Assembly (NCBI GenBank): GCA_019115345.1 | Contig: DXDV01000169.1 | Location: 1 to 13,055 of the forward strand | Direction of reading: 5' to 3' | Length of the DNA: 13,055 nucleotides | From: Candidatus Intestinimonas stercorigallinarum | Lineage (GTDB): Bacteria; Bacillota; Clostridia; Oscillospirales; Oscillospiraceae | Shown here: piece by piece, positions 12,148 through 13,055 of the stretch | How the letters are laid out: every line of letters starts with the position of its first letter | Position numbering within the stretch: the first letter of the stretch is position 1 | Position numbers and translations under genes: made by a program | The notes under the pieces: model-generated | Database searches by the model: none | Told to the model about the DNA's origin: nothing | Seen by the model: the letters and a program-made list of their open reading frames with translations, nothing else

Positions 12148-12870
12148 GTGGCCCTCTTGACGGAGGAGCGGGTCCGGCAGATGTCGGATAACGGCACCCG
12201 GGGACCGGTGGTGGTGGCCCGGGGGGACGTCCTCACCCCCTCCGCCCGGTCCTTCCTGCGGGAGCACCGCATCGAGGTGGTCTACCCCCAGGGCAGAGAG
12301 GAGGACGGCTCCGCCGCCCGATATCAGACCCCCTTCGGGGTGGGCCTGGAGGAAAAACCGGAGCACATGACCCACCTGAGGGGCAACCTCCTGGTCTTCA
12401 AGGACCACCCCCGCATCGCCTTCCGGGGCATGATCGACCTGCTGGAGGGGGAGATCGCCCTGTGCCAGCAGGTCTGTGTCCGGGAGGGAGTGCCCGCCCT
12501 GGCGGAGGAGCTGGAGGAGGTGCTGGACTTCGTCCGGCACTTCATCCGCTTCGACGTGCTCTCGGAGCCGGTGGGGGAGGTCAGGCTCTGCGGCATGACC
12601 CCCGAGGAGCTGCGGGAGCGCTCCCACTACCCGGAGAAATACTACGGACAGGGCCACTTCCTCATCCACTACACCGACTCCCCCGCCATCCTGGCGGTGA
12701 ACAAGGTGCGCGCGGTGGTCCGGCAGACGGAGCTTGCCGCCTACCGGGCCTTCCGGGACGAGAACGGCGGCGTGGCCCGGGGGGATATCATCCTGGGCCT
12801 CAACCGGCTCTCCTCCCTGCTGTGGATCATGATGATCCGGCTGAAGGCCGGAGACTACCCAAAGGGCTGA
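12148..12870 (+). CDS. eutT: EutT, corrinoid adenosyltransferase
   Basis: The product is 240 residues, starting with GTG at 12148, eight bases after GGGAGG in the eutM tail. EutT converts cob(I)alamin and ATP to adenosylcobalamin for EutBC. The N-terminal half ARGDVLTPSARSFLREHRIEVVYPQG matches the EutT leader domain (LTPSARELLESRRLRI in Salmonella). The rest is the EutT transferase domain: THLRGNLLVFKDHPRIAFRGMIDLLE, FIRFDVLSEPVGEVRLCGMTPEELRERSHYP and ALNRLSS-like GLNRLSSLLWIMM. The metal-binding HX11CCX2C motif, which in Salmonella EutT sits just before the transferase domain, is absent: the corresponding stretch QTPFGVGLEEKPEHMTHL has no cysteine. As I recall, the Listeria enzyme also lacks this motif and works without the metal. 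The next gene starts 12 bases after the stop. Confidence 0.9.
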   Translation: MALLTEERVRQMSDNGTRGPVVVARGDVLTPSARSFLREHRIEVVYPQGREEDGSAARYQTPFGVGLEEKPEHMTHLRGNLLVFKDHPRIAFRGMIDLLEGEIALCQQVCVREGVPALAEELEEVLDFVRHFIRFDVLSEPVGEVRLCGMTPEELRERSHYPEKYYGQGHFLIHYTDSPAILAVNKVRAVVRQTELAAYRAFRDENGGVARGDIILGLNRLSSLLWIMMIRLKAGDYPKG

Positions 12871-12882
12871 GGAGGTGGACCG

Positions 12883-13055
12883 GTGGAGCTGGAGACGCGG
12901 GCCGACGGGCTGGTCATCACCCGGCTGCCGGTGGAGCAGATGGGGGCGCTGGCCCTGGGCCTGGCCCTCACCGACGGGGAGGGGGCGGTCCTCCGGGCCC
13001 TGCTGGAGGGGAAAAAGGTCCGGGTCCTGGAGTCGGGCCTGGAGTACAAGGACTA
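12883..13055 (+). CDS. Eut-associated protein, N-terminal part, cut by window end
   Basis: GTG at 12883 follows GGAGGTGG (12871-12878) directly after the eutT stop, and the frame is open to the window edge (57 residues). Visible sequence includes LVITRLPVEQMGALALGLAL and AVLRALLEGKKVRVLESGLE. The pattern of two strands around ALLEGKKVRVLE resembles the small flavoprotein-like proteins annotated only as ethanolamine utilization protein (TIGR02536 type) in clostridial eut operons, which often follow eutT. If so, this copy would lack the usual N-terminal extension. The family assignment is from memory of the pattern and is tentative; membership of the operon is secure. Confidence 0.6.
   Translation, partial: MELETRADGLVITRLPVEQMGALALGLALTDGEGAVLRALLEGKKVRVLESGLEYKD

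Overview
The window comes from a very GC-rich, low-redundancy bacterial chromosome. Strong AAGGAGG ribosome binding sites, frequent GTG/TTG starts, a clostridial type of ethanolamine locus and several families of hairpin-rich intergenic repeats together suggest a gut Firmicute of the Oscillospirales (Flavonifractor/Intestinimonas/Lawsonibacter-like). That placement is inference from style and gene content, not from a database match. All convincing genes are on the + strand.

Layout. Positions 1-825 hold the C-terminal part of a citrate synthase, ended by a GC-rich hairpin. A 315-base gap full of hairpins leads to a clear sigma-A type promoter and a class II aldolase (1141-1767). Next come a second promoter, a candidate structured RNA of about 185 nt ending in a terminator, and a CNNM/CBS/CorC membrane transporter-like protein (2103-3371) with its own terminator. 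Positions 3406-3763 are two tandem copies of a 179-base structured repeat, followed by another terminator (3780-3811).

From 3933 to the right edge lies an ethanolamine-utilisation microcompartment operon: eutG, eutA, eutB, eutC, eutL, eutE, a BMC-M shell gene (eutM) with an unusual 155-codon N-terminal extension, eutT, and the start of a further eut-associated gene cut by the window end. EutBC splits ethanolamine into acetaldehyde and ammonia with adenosylcobalamin. EutA reactivates the enzyme and EutT makes its cofactor. EutG reduces acetaldehyde to ethanol and EutE oxidises it to acetyl-CoA. EutL and EutM build the shell. Most junctions are 4-base overlaps or gaps of a few bases.

Three junctions in the middle of the operon (eutB/eutC, eutC/eutL, eutL/eutE) are instead filled by dense hairpin clusters. 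At two of them the last ~60 bases of the upstream gene are present twice, once on each side of the cluster. The copies differ almost only at synonymous third positions, and each cluster begins with an inverted copy of a stretch of the gene it follows. This repeated architecture is the most unusual thing in the window. Other notable points are a one-base frameshift in eutB, a likely two-start eutM, the covarying tandem repeats, and the unidentified structured leader.
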